From Pelagihabitans sp965238025 (GTDB lineage: Bacteria > Bacteroidota > Bacteroidia > Flavobacteriales > Flavobacteriaceae): a DNA stretch of 64,000 bases. A model generated the notes under the pieces. The model did not search any database, was not told the origin of the DNA, and saw nothing but the letters and a program-made list of their open reading frames with translations. Where the stretch lies: NCBI GenBank assembly GCA_965238025.1, contig OZ250162.1, forward strand, positions 2,356,001 to 2,420,000. The letters are read 5' to 3'. This document shows positions 52,309 through 60,490 of the stretch, in pieces (within the stretch, counting starts at the first letter, position 1; each line of letters starts with the position of its first letter). Position numbers and translations under genes: made by a program.

Positions 52309-52878
52309 ATGAGCGAAAAACAGAAAGAAGAGGAGCTAAACGAAGAAACCACTGAAACTACAGCAACTACCGAAGAAACGAGTCAGGAAAGCGAAGTACA
52401 AGAAAGCGAAGTACAAGAAGAAGAGATTAACGTAGAGGATCAGCTTCGAGAGGACCTTGCCAAAGAAAAGGAAAAATTTCTTAGACTTTTTGCCGAATTC
52501 GAGAATTATAAAAAACGTACGTCTAGGGAACGGATGGAGTTGTTCAAGACTGCTGGCCAGGAAGTAATAGTTTCCCTTTTACCGGTGCTTGATGATTTTG
52601 ATCGGGCTTTTAAGGAGTTGGAAAAGTCAGATGACAAAGAAAGCTTTAAAGGGTTTGAATTGATTCAGAATAAATTTAAAGAAACCTTAAAGTCAAAAGG
52701 GTTACAGGAAATAAGCACTAAGCAAGGTGATAAATTCGATGCCGAGGTGCATGATGCGATAACCCAAATTCCCGCACCTGACAAAAAACTGAAAGGAAAG
52801 ATCATTGATGTAGTCGAAAAGGGTTTTTCATTAGGCGATAAGATTATTCGTCACCCAAAAGTGGTGGTTGGGAAATAA
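52309..52878 (+). CDS. grpE: Nucleotide exchange factor GrpE
   Basis: This 189-aa protein is GrpE, the ADP-release factor for the chaperone DnaK. The first ~45 residues are acidic and disordered, followed by a long coiled coil (DLAKEKEKFLRLFAEFENYKKRTSRER) and a C-terminal beta wing (IPAPDKKLKGKIIDVVEKGFSLGDKIIRHPKVVV). It lies 9 nt before dnaJ in a two-gene operon. A strong promoter is present upstream. Nothing unusual was seen. Confidence 0.96.
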   Translation: MSEKQKEEELNEETTETTATTEETSQESEVQESEVQEEEINVEDQLREDLAKEKEKFLRLFAEFENYKKRTSRERMELFKTAGQEVIVSLLPVLDDFDRAFKELEKSDDKESFKGFELIQNKFKETLKSKGLQEISTKQGDKFDAEVHDAITQIPAPDKKLKGKIIDVVEKGFSLGDKIIRHPKVVVGK

Positions 52879-52887
52879 AAAAAGAGC

Positions 52888-54009
52888 ATGAAAGAAGATT
52901 ATTACGAAATACTAGGTGTCAGTAAGGGTGCCTCTGCAACGGAAATAAAGAAGGCCTATAGGAAAAAGGCAATCGAGTACCATCCAGATAAGAATCAGGG
53001 TGACCCGAAGGCCGAAGAAATGTTCAAAAAGGCAGCCGAGGCTTACGAGGTATTGAGTGATCCCGATAAAAAGGCACGTTACGATCAATTTGGTCACGCG
53101 GCCTTTGAAGGAGGCGGCTTTGGTGGTGGTGGAATGAACATGGATGATATCTTCAGTCAGTTCGGTGATATTTTCGGCGGCGCTTTTGGTGGCGGTGGTG
53201 GTTTCAGTGGTTTCGGTGGTTTTGGCGGTGGCGGTCAACGCCGAGTTAAGGGAAGCAACCTTAGAATCCGGGTAAAACTTAATCTTGAAGAAGTTGCCAA
53301 TGGTGTTGAAAAGAAAGTGAAGGTTCGCAGAAAAGTTCAGGCCGATGGCGTAACCTATAAAACCTGTGCAACCTGTGGAGGTAGGGGTCAGGTGACCAAG
53401 GTTACCAATACCATTTTGGGGCGTATGCAAACCGCAGCGGCGTGTTCGTCCTGTGGAGGTAGTGGTCAAATTCTGGACAAAAAACCAAGCGATGCCGATG
53501 CCCAAGGCCTTAAAGTGCAGGAAGAAACGGTATCGATCAAGATTCCGGCCGGGGTAGAGGATGGTATGCAGTTGAAAGTGAGCTCGAAAGGAAACGAAGC
53601 CCCTGGGAATGGTGTTCCCGGTGATTTGTTGGTGGCAATCGAGACCATTGCGCACGATACCTTAAAACGAGAAGGTGATAACCTTCATTATGATTTATAT
53701 ATTAGTATCTCTGAGGCCGTTTTGGGAACCTCAAAAGAAATTGACTCGGTTGGCGGTAAGGTGCGTATTAAATTAGAATCGGGTATTCAGTCTGGCAAAA
53801 TTTTGCGCTTGCGCGGAAAAGGAATTTCTAGCCTAAATGGATATGGCAGCGGTGATTTGTTGGTACATGTAAATGTTTGGACCCCTAAGGAATTGAACAA
53901 AGAACAAAAAGAATTCTTTGAACGTATGCAAAACACGGATAATTTTGAGCCAAGGCCAGAGAAGTCAGACAAGTCCTTTTTTGAAAAAGTAAAGGATATG
54001 TTCTCCTAA
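52888..54009 (+). CDS. dnaJ: Chaperone DnaJ with a reduced zinc-binding domain
   Basis: This 373-aa co-chaperone has a J-domain with the HPD motif (KAIEYHPDKNQGD) at ~32-34, a Gly/Phe-rich region (GGGFSGFGGFGGGG) and the two C-terminal substrate-binding domains. Bacterial DnaJ normally has four CxxCxGxG repeats. Here only two are visible (CATCGGRG and CSSCGGSG), so a single zinc centre is expected. I recall this reduced form in other Flavobacteriia. It works with DnaK and GrpE in protein folding. It is the second gene after grpE, and a double hairpin region follows. Confidence 0.95.
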   Translation: MKEDYYEILGVSKGASATEIKKAYRKKAIEYHPDKNQGDPKAEEMFKKAAEAYEVLSDPDKKARYDQFGHAAFEGGGFGGGGMNMDDIFSQFGDIFGGAFGGGGGFSGFGGFGGGGQRRVKGSNLRIRVKLNLEEVANGVEKKVKVRRKVQADGVTYKTCATCGGRGQVTKVTNTILGRMQTAAACSSCGGSGQILDKKPSDADAQGLKVQEETVSIKIPAGVEDGMQLKVSSKGNEAPGNGVPGDLLVAIETIAHDTLKREGDNLHYDLYISISEAVLGTSKEIDSVGGKVRIKLESGIQSGKILRLRGKGISSLNGYGSGDLLVHVNVWTPKELNKEQKEFFERMQNTDNFEPRPEKSDKSFFEKVKDMFS

Positions 54010-54022
54010 GCCTGCTTTTATA

Positions 54023-54050
54023 TTGATTATAAAATAAAAACGTATATTTG
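54023..54050 (+). promoter_or_regulatory. Promoter of a candidate small RNA downstream of dnaJ
   Basis: TTG (54023-54025) and TATATTTG (54043-54050), spaced by 17 nt, match the Bacteroidota consensus. No ORF follows; a structured sequence and a terminator do. Confidence 0.6.
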
Positions 54051-54055
54051 AGATT

Positions 54056-54140
54056 AGTATCAGGAAACTGATGCTAATTTTCTTTTTCATAGCAATTTTT
54101 TTCCCATCCTTGATCTGATTAAGGGTGGGTTTTGTTTTTT
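54056..54140 (+). ncRNA. Candidate small RNA (~85 nt)
   Basis: From the predicted promoter, the transcript would start just after 54050. It has an 11-bp stem ATTAGTATCAG/CTGATGCTAAT (54053-54078) with a GAAA tetraloop, which may instead include the first transcribed bases. The linker TTTTCTTTTTCATAGC follows. It ends with a terminator stem CCCATCCTT/AAGGGTGGG (54103-54129) plus T-run to 54140. The first hairpin and T-run could also terminate grpE-dnaJ. Resemblance to the Flavo-1 RNA class is possible from memory but was not verified. Confidence 0.5.
54103..54140 (+). terminator. Terminator before the ABC transporter genes
   Basis: A 9-bp stem, CCCATCCTT with AAGGGTGGG (G-T pairs allowed), is followed by TTTTGTTTTTT. 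It would end the candidate sRNA or readthrough from dnaJ. Confidence 0.8.
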
Positions 54141-54230
54141 AGCTATAATTTAAAACGGTATATGCTGCCAAAGGCTCAAAAGTAAAGACCTAAGGGGGCA
54201 AATATCTTTTAGCAAACCCTTGCTTTTAGC

Positions 54231-54238
54231 TATCTTTG
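54231..54238 (+). promoter_or_regulatory. Probable -7 element of the ABC transporter operon
   Basis: TATCTTTG matches TAnnTTTG, 14 nt before the preferred start codon at 54253. The -33 element is not clear. Confidence 0.4.
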
Positions 54239-54252
54239 GCAAAATTGTTTGC

Positions 54253-55188
54253 ATGAACAACATTTTGGTCACTAAAGAGGTAACCAAACACTTCGGGTCA
54301 TATACCGCCCTTGATAAGGTTTCTTTAGAAATTCCCCAAAACAGCATTTACGGGCTCCTAGGCCCAAATGGGGCAGGAAAGACCACCTTGATCCGTATTA
54401 TCAATCAGATTATTTATCCAGATTCCGGGACCGTACTTTTTGATGGGGAGACCTTAAAGCCTGAACATACTGCTATGATTGGCTACTTGCCAGAAGAACG
54501 AGGATTATACAAAAGTATGAAAGTAGGGGAGCAAGCACTCTATCTGGCCCGTTTAAAAGGACTATCAAAACCCGAGGCTAAAAAACGATTGAAGTACTGG
54601 TTCGAGAAATTGGATATTGGTGACTGGTGGCATAAAAAGGTTCAGGAGCTTTCAAAGGGGATGGCACAGAAAGTGCAGTTTATAGTCACCGTGCTCCACG
54701 AACCTAAATTGCTGATTTTTGATGAACCCTTCAGCGGCTTTGATCCCATAAATGCCAATTTAATTAAGGACGAGATATTGCAATTGCGGGATAAGGGATC
54801 TTCCATAATCTTTTCTACCCACCGCATGGAATCTGTAGAGGAGCTTTGTGAACATATCGCACTCATTCACGAATCTGAAAAAATTCTCGATGGCAAACTT
54901 TCGAATATTAAAAAAGCATATAAAAACAACCAATTTGATATTGGACTGTCTAATGTAGAAGATCAATTTTTATGGAAAGAGTTGGGGGCTAAATTCGATC
55001 TGTTGGCGACAGACGGTATTCCCAGTGAAAAAAAATTGAATGTTACCGTACAATTACCCTCAGAGGATTCCAGAGAATTATTGACCTTTCTGGCTTCTAA
55101 AGGAAATGTGAATCGCTTTGAGGAGAAGATACCTTCGGCCAATGAGATTTTTATAAGAACTGTGCAAAACAAAAATGCTCATGGGTAA
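54253..55188 (+). CDS. ABC transporter ATP-binding protein (NatA-like)
   Basis: This ~311-aa ATPase starts at ATG 54253 (MNNILVTKEVTKHFG); the in-frame ATG at 54220 lies upstream of the promoter element. Walker A is GPNGAGKTT, the signature LSKGMAQKVQF (LSKGM form) and Walker B LLIFDEPFSGFDP. The C-terminal ~80 residues form a small accessory domain, as in NatA-like exporters. It overlaps the permease gene by 14 nt. The pair is probably a drug, Na+ or lipid exporter; the substrate is unknown. Confidence 0.92.
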   Translation: MNNILVTKEVTKHFGSYTALDKVSLEIPQNSIYGLLGPNGAGKTTLIRIINQIIYPDSGTVLFDGETLKPEHTAMIGYLPEERGLYKSMKVGEQALYLARLKGLSKPEAKKRLKYWFEKLDIGDWWHKKVQELSKGMAQKVQFIVTVLHEPKLLIFDEPFSGFDPINANLIKDEILQLRDKGSSIIFSTHRMESVEELCEHIALIHESEKILDGKLSNIKKAYKNNQFDIGLSNVEDQFLWKELGAKFDLLATDGIPSEKKLNVTVQLPSEDSRELLTFLASKGNVNRFEEKIPSANEIFIRTVQNKNAHG

Positions 55189-56521
55189 GTTGCCATTGAT
55201 TATAAAAAGAGAGTACTTGGCAAAAGTGAGGAACAGGTCCTTCGTCATAATGACTTTTTTAAGTCCTATTCTGATGGTGGGCATGGTGGTATTGATTGCT
55301 TATCTGACCAAACTCAATGATAGTGAGAAAAAGGTGGTAGGAGTATTTAATGAGAGCGACTATTTTTCTACAGATTTCAATACCACCGAAAGTGTGGCGT
55401 ATTTCCGATTTTTTAATTTGTCTTTACAGCAAGCCAAGGACTCTGTAGAACAGATGGGCTATTCAGGTTTGTTGCACATTCCCAATGTTGATAGTTTGGA
55501 AGCTGTTGCAAAAAACTCATTTTTCTATTCTAAAGACGCACCTAGCACTATGTTGCTAGACAGAATAGAGTCTGTCTTTCAGGACCGGCTTAGAGAGAAA
55601 AAACTACAAGACCTAGGTGTGTCGACTGCGGCTTTCGCAAGTGTTAAGAACAATTTTGAAATTAACACCGCTACCTATAGTGGTCAACAGAATTTAAAAG
55701 GAATAAATGAAATAAAAGCAGGTATAGGGGGTGCATTTGGATACTTGATCATGATGTTTATTATCATTTATGGAGGTTTTGTGATGCGGAGCGTAATAGA
55801 AGAAAAGACCAGTCGTATTATCGAGGTAATCATTTCGTCGGTAAAACCGTTTCAATTAATGTTGGGTAAAATTATTGGTACGGCTTTAGCGGGTGTAACC
55901 CAATTCGCTATTTGGATTATTTCGGCAAGCCTACTTTTCTTGGTGGCCCTTGCGTTTCTTAATATTGATGTGGAATCCCTTACTGCCGGTCAAGAAATAA
56001 TCGAAAATGCTACGGGAGATATGGTTACCCCAATACCTAATGCCAATGAAACCCTGAACCTGTATTCCCAAGAGATTTTCAAGATTCCCATAATCATGCT
56101 GTCCTGCTTTTTCTTGGTGTATTTCGTTTTAGGGTATCTGATTTATAGTTCTATCTATGCCGCGATTGGTGCGGCGGTTGACAACGAAACCGATACCCAA
56201 CAATTTATATTCCCGATTATAGTGCCCCTAATGTTGGCAATATACGTGGGGTTCTTTTCGGTTTTTAGCAATCCGCATGGCCCCATTGCTGTTGGTTTTT
56301 CACTTTTTCCTCTGACCTCACCAATTGTCATGATGATGCGATTGCCCGAAGGAATAGGCGAAGGCGGAGTGCCCATTTGGCAAGTATTAACTTCAATAGC
56401 GCTACTAGTTGGTACGTTTATTGGTATTGTGTGGCTGGCTGCCAAGATTTATAGGGTAGGTATTCTTATGTACGGAAAAAAGCCAAGCTATAAAGAATTG
56501 TACAAGTGGTTAAAATATTAA
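55175..56521 (+). CDS. ABC-2 family permease (NatB-like)
   Basis: This 448-aa protein has one N-terminal membrane helix (SFVIMTFLSPILMVGMVVLI), a long periplasmic domain of about 160 residues and a C-terminal group of about five helices beginning GAFGYLIMMFIIIYGGFV. Between them ERTSRIIEVIISSVKPFQL-like EEKTSRIIEVIISSVKPFQL is the coupling segment typical of NatB/CcmB-type ABC-2 permeases. It partners the ATPase in front of it. The start is at 55175 or 55181. Confidence 0.88.
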   Translation: MLMGKLPLIIKREYLAKVRNRSFVIMTFLSPILMVGMVVLIAYLTKLNDSEKKVVGVFNESDYFSTDFNTTESVAYFRFFNLSLQQAKDSVEQMGYSGLLHIPNVDSLEAVAKNSFFYSKDAPSTMLLDRIESVFQDRLREKKLQDLGVSTAAFASVKNNFEINTATYSGQQNLKGINEIKAGIGGAFGYLIMMFIIIYGGFVMRSVIEEKTSRIIEVIISSVKPFQLMLGKIIGTALAGVTQFAIWIISASLLFLVALAFLNIDVESLTAGQEIIENATGDMVTPIPNANETLNLYSQEIFKIPIIMLSCFFLVYFVLGYLIYSSIYAAIGAAVDNETDTQQFIFPIIVPLMLAIYVGFFSVFSNPHGPIAVGFSLFPLTSPIVMMMRLPEGIGEGGVPIWQVLTSIALLVGTFIGIVWLAAKIYRVGILMYGKKPSYKELYKWLKY

Positions 56522-56548
56522 TATTTAAAATCCCAAAAGATTACTGTT

Positions 56549-57436
56549 ATTAGGCCTAAGAATTTACTTCGCATCTTTTTACTTGTCCTCTTAAGTATGG
56601 GGAACGGATTTGTAGGCCGTGCTCAGACCCCCGACTTGGTTCGATTAGAATATACTGTAATTCCAGAAAATGATTTTGGTATTCGTACCAATCGCTACAG
56701 AGCTCTTTTTAATGTCCCGATAAAACTGAGCGAGGAGAATTTTTTGATAACGGGCATGGAATACAATAGGTATGAATTTGAAATTGAACGCGATCTACCG
56801 TTTGAATTCAACAATTTGGAGCGCCTGCACATTATCGACCTAAATCTAGGTTATAGTTTTATGATGAATGAAGATTGGCGTATTGTAAGCGTACTAACAC
56901 CGCGAATAGCCTCTAATTTGGAGAAAGGGCTAGATAACAATGATTTACGATTAAATGCCTCATTGGTTTTTTGGAAAGAGCAAAAGGAGATTGAAAAACC
57001 GTACAGGTTGATTTTAGGTTTGAGTTATAATAGTGCAACAGGTCTCCCCTATCCTTTGCCATTGGTGTATTATTATAAAAGGTTTCACCAAAATTGGTCT
57101 TATACTGTTGGTATTCCTCGAAGTGATTTCAAGTTCTACATAAAGGACAAGCACGTGATACAAACAGCACTGTTTTTAGACGGGTACTTTGTAAACCTTC
57201 AGAGTGATATTGATTTACCGGGAAATACTATTGGTGCCGCAATTTCGTTATCTGCTTTTGTGGGGGCATTGGGATATCAGTATAAGCTAACAAAGGAAAT
57301 ATCAATATATGCCCTGGCTGGATATTCCATTTTGCAGGAAGGACAAATTCGTGATGGGGAAAGGAATAAGGCATTTAAGTTGAATGACGAAGGAAATTTT
57401 TACCTTAGAACCGGATTTAAAATAGGAATTTTTTAA
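56549..57436 (+). CDS. DUF6268-like outer-membrane beta-barrel protein
   Basis: This protein has many amphipathic beta strands with aromatic residues and ends in RTGFKIGIF, consistent with an outer-membrane barrel, probably DUF6268-like. The first ATG (56597) lies inside the signal peptide. The in-frame sequence before it reads IRPKNLLRIFLLVLLS, so I place the start at the ATT codon 56549; if the ATG is used, the signal peptide is truncated to MGNGFVGRAQ and probably would not work. It follows the ABC permease by 27 nt. The function is unknown. Confidence 0.6.
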   Translation: MRPKNLLRIFLLVLLSMGNGFVGRAQTPDLVRLEYTVIPENDFGIRTNRYRALFNVPIKLSEENFLITGMEYNRYEFEIERDLPFEFNNLERLHIIDLNLGYSFMMNEDWRIVSVLTPRIASNLEKGLDNNDLRLNASLVFWKEQKEIEKPYRLILGLSYNSATGLPYPLPLVYYYKRFHQNWSYTVGIPRSDFKFYIKDKHVIQTALFLDGYFVNLQSDIDLPGNTIGAAISLSAFVGALGYQYKLTKEISIYALAGYSILQEGQIRDGERNKAFKLNDEGNFYLRTGFKIGIF

Positions 57437-57522
57437 TAAGTTTCTGCCCAACAGCTATTGGGTAATCGAAATTACTAACAACAGATGCCCGCAGCGGCAG
57501 GAATGAAAATAACATATTATCT

Positions 57523-58686
57523 ATGTCAAAAATATTGGTCATTGAAGATGAGGCGGCAATTAGAAGGGTTTTGGTAAAAATTCTCTCCGAAGAGAACGAT
57601 ACATACAATGTTGAAGAGGCGGAAGACGGCCTAAAAGGTATTGAAAAAGTAAAGGGCAATGACTACGATTTGGTATTGTGCGATATTAAGATGCCCAAAA
57701 TGGATGGCGTTGAGGTACTAGAAGCAGCAAAAAAAATAAAGCCGGAAATTCCTTTTATCATGATATCCGGTCATGGCGATTTAGATACTGCCGTTAACAC
57801 GATGCGAGCCGGAGCATTTGATTATATCTCGAAACCGCCAGATTTGAATAGATTGCTGACCACGGTACGCAATGCACTTGATAGAAAAGAATTGGTAGTC
57901 GAAAATACCATTCTTAAGAAAAAGGTGAGCAAAAACTATCAAATGATTGGGGAGAGCAAGGAGATTTCAGTAATTAAGGAGATTATAGAAAAAGTTGCCC
58001 CAACAGATGCCAGGGTATTGATTACAGGTTCTAATGGTACAGGAAAAGAACTTGTCGCTCATTGGATACATGAAAAAAGCCCACGAAGTAGCGGCCCTTT
58101 CATAGAGGTCAATTGTGCAGCTATTCCTTCCGAATTAATCGAGAGCGAACTTTTTGGTCATGTAAAGGGGGCTTTTACCTCTGCGGTAAAGGACCGTGCC
58201 GGTAAATTTGAAGCGGCCAATAAAGGCACCATCTTTTTGGATGAAATAGGGGACATGAGCCTATCGGCCCAAGCCAAAGTATTGCGGGCACTTCAAGAAA
58301 GCAAAATATCGAGGGTTGGTACGGACAAGGATATAAAAGTAGACGTACGGGTGGTTGCAGCCACCAATAAAAATTTAAAAAAGGAGATAGCAGAGGGTAA
58401 GTTTCGGGAAGATCTATACCACAGGTTGGCGGTAATTTTGATTAAAGTACCAGCGTTGAATGACAGGCGTAATGATATTCCTTTGTTGATAGAGCATTTT
58501 GTCAAGAAAATTACCTCTGAACAAGGTACGGCACCTAAGGCGTTTTCGTTAGGTGCCATTAAATTATTACAAGGCTATGACTGGACCGGAAATATTCGCG
58601 AACTCCGTAATGTTGTCGAAAGATTGATAATCTTAGGAGGAAAGGAAGTCACAGAAAGTGATGTGAAGCTATTCGCCAGCAAATAA
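57523..58686 (+). CDS. Sigma-54-dependent NtrC-type response regulator lacking the DNA-binding domain
   Basis: This 387-aa protein has a receiver domain (1-120) with phosphorylatable Asp in LVLCDIKMPKMDG (D54) and an AAA+ sigma-54 activation domain (~140-375). Walker A is GSNGTGKE at 169-176. The sigma-54 contact loop reads GAFTSA at 216-221 instead of GAFTGA; Walker B is GTIFLDEIGDMS. The protein ends soon after the AAA+ C-terminal helices (RELRNVVERL) with no Fis-type HTH. So it may act from solution or through another protein. No histidine kinase gene lies next to it. Confidence 0.92.
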   Translation: MSKILVIEDEAAIRRVLVKILSEENDTYNVEEAEDGLKGIEKVKGNDYDLVLCDIKMPKMDGVEVLEAAKKIKPEIPFIMISGHGDLDTAVNTMRAGAFDYISKPPDLNRLLTTVRNALDRKELVVENTILKKKVSKNYQMIGESKEISVIKEIIEKVAPTDARVLITGSNGTGKELVAHWIHEKSPRSSGPFIEVNCAAIPSELIESELFGHVKGAFTSAVKDRAGKFEAANKGTIFLDEIGDMSLSAQAKVLRALQESKISRVGTDKDIKVDVRVVAATNKNLKKEIAEGKFREDLYHRLAVILIKVPALNDRRNDIPLLIEHFVKKITSEQGTAPKAFSLGAIKLLQGYDWTGNIRELRNVVERLIILGGKEVTESDVKLFASK

Positions 58687-58719
58687 AGGGGTCAGGAGAG
58701 CGTTGGCCGTTGGCAAACC

Positions 58720-59415
58720 TTATTTTGAGCACTTTTCCTCAATACGCCTTAGTGCATCGGCGGTAATGTCCTTTGTTCTTAGGTTGTAATACTTTTTCCC
58801 TTCGGAAAGCCCTTCTTTAAGAAGTTCTTGCTCGCAGTTTTTGTAGATGTTCTCTGCGTATGCTTTTGCATCTTTGCAATTAACGGTTTGCACAACATGG
58901 TCCAGCGATGCGCTATATTTTTCCAACGATAAATCTATTCTTTCTTTAAAAGAAACCTTCTTGACCAATTTGGAATTATCATCTATTTTGAGATTAATGT
59001 CATCGTTTATGGCTAAGAGATCTTCACGTTTTTTAGTCGTATGCTGCTTATCGTGATTTTTGAGGGCCTCCATACCATTTAAGGTGTTCTTTAGTGCACG
59101 TTGCAAAAGTTTTTTGGTGACCTTAACGTCACCTGATCTTGTCGCCCTTTTTAAAAGATAGGCACTCTCGTCTATACTTATAGATGCATATTCGCAATTG
59201 CAGTTACTCATCTGCTTTTTAGATTTTTCAATAGCATTAAGAGCTTTAAAGGCATGATACCTTATTAGGTTGAGCTCCCCTTCTTCAATAGCCTTTTCTG
59301 TTTGTGTTTTTACGAAATTGATGTTGGAGCCCGCATACTCACATGCCGAAGTTGACTTGAAAGCAAAAAGGAAGAATAAGATCATGGCAAAGCCTATGAT
59401 TCGTAATGTATTCAT
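58720..59415 (-). CDS. Exported helical hypothetical protein
   Basis: This ~231-aa protein starts at ATG 59415 (MNTLRIIGFAMILFFLFAFK) with a signal peptide ending near KSTSACEY. The mature part is helical and charged, with Cys residues at both ends (CEYAGS, NCNCEY, NCKDAKAYAE, CEQELL, EEKCSK) that could form disulphides. I know no characterised family. It is convergent with the response-regulator gene and divergent from ppk2. Confidence 0.6.
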   Translation of the reverse strand: MNTLRIIGFAMILFFLFAFKSTSACEYAGSNINFVKTQTEKAIEEGELNLIRYHAFKALNAIEKSKKQMSNCNCEYASISIDESAYLLKRATRSGDVKVTKKLLQRALKNTLNGMEALKNHDKQHTTKKREDLLAINDDINLKIDDNSKLVKKVSFKERIDLSLEKYSASLDHVVQTVNCKDAKAYAENIYKNCEQELLKEGLSEGKKYYNLRTKDITADALRRIEEKCSK

Positions 59416-59611
59416 AACTAGCATTTAAGCGGCAAAATTTGGGCATTCTACAAAGTAAAGATAGGTACAAAGCACATTTTTGAACTACTTTTTTCGACAC
59501 CTGACACCAGTGTATTGGTTTATTAGTTAAATGGTTTTTTTATGATGTTAAACAGCTGTTATTTTTAACATTTTATACCGTTCAACGATTAAAATATTTT
59601 ATATTTCCCCT

Positions 59612-60490
59612 ATGGATAATGTAAAAAGCAGTACATATAAGGCTAAAAAGGGCGTTAAGTTGGCAGATTTGGCAACTTTTGAGAATTTCGATTTCGCAGA
59701 TAAGGACCTGAAAAAGCAATTGGGAACCGTCCGAAGAGAACTTGGAGACTTTCAAAATACGCTGTATGCCCACGGGAAATACAGTGTTTTAATCTGTATA
59801 CAAGGTATGGACACCTCTGGCAAGGACAGTCTTATACGTGAAGTCTTTAAAGATTTTAATGCCAGTGGGGTACAGGTGCATAGCTTTAAGGTTCCTACCG
59901 AATTAGAGCTCAAACACGATTATCTCTGGCGACACTATTTGGTGCTTCCTGCCAAAGGCATTTTTGGGGTATTTAATAGAACGCATTACGAAAATGTTCT
60001 TGTAACCCGCGTACATCCGGAATACATTCTCGGGGAGCATATTCCTGGAGTACATACGGTAGATGACATTAATCAAGAATTTTGGAATACGCGTTTTGAA
60101 CAGATCAACAATTTTGAACGTCATCTTGCCCAGCACGGGACACTCATCTTTAAATTTTTCTTGAACCTATCAAAAGACGAACAACGAAGGCGTTTGTTGC
60201 GACGTTTGGAACTTAGGGAAAAGAATTGGAAATTTTCCCCTGGCGATTTAAAAGAACGAAAGTTGTGGGATAAATACCAGGAATGTTATGAAGAAGCCAT
60301 CAACAATACTTCTACCTTCGAAGCACCATGGTATATAATTCCGGCAGATAATAAAAAAGCTGCGAGGGTGATTTTTGCCTCAATATTACTGGAAGAACTT
60401 TCAAAGTACAAGGATATTGAAGAACCGGAGTTGGAAGAGAAAATAAGGGTCAATTTGGAGAGCTATAAGAATCAATTGGAAAACGAATGA
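59612..60490 (+). CDS. Polyphosphate kinase 2 (PPK2 family)
   Basis: This 292-aa enzyme phosphorylates nucleotides using polyphosphate or the reverse. Walker A is QGMDTSGKDSLIREVF, the lid arginines lie in DYLWRHYLVLPAKGIFGVFNR, and Walker B-like FNRTHYENVLVTRVHPEY and FFLNLSKDEQRRRLLRRLE follow. The C-terminal WYIIPADNKKAARVIFA is typical. It overlaps the M28 peptidase gene by 4 nt (ATGA), so these two are likely translationally coupled. PPK2 subclass (I, II or III) cannot be set from the sequence by eye. Confidence 0.9.
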   Translation: MDNVKSSTYKAKKGVKLADLATFENFDFADKDLKKQLGTVRRELGDFQNTLYAHGKYSVLICIQGMDTSGKDSLIREVFKDFNASGVQVHSFKVPTELELKHDYLWRHYLVLPAKGIFGVFNRTHYENVLVTRVHPEYILGEHIPGVHTVDDINQEFWNTRFEQINNFERHLAQHGTLIFKFFLNLSKDEQRRRLLRRLELREKNWKFSPGDLKERKLWDKYQECYEEAINNTSTFEAPWYIIPADNKKAARVIFASILLEELSKYKDIEEPELEEKIRVNLESYKNQLENE

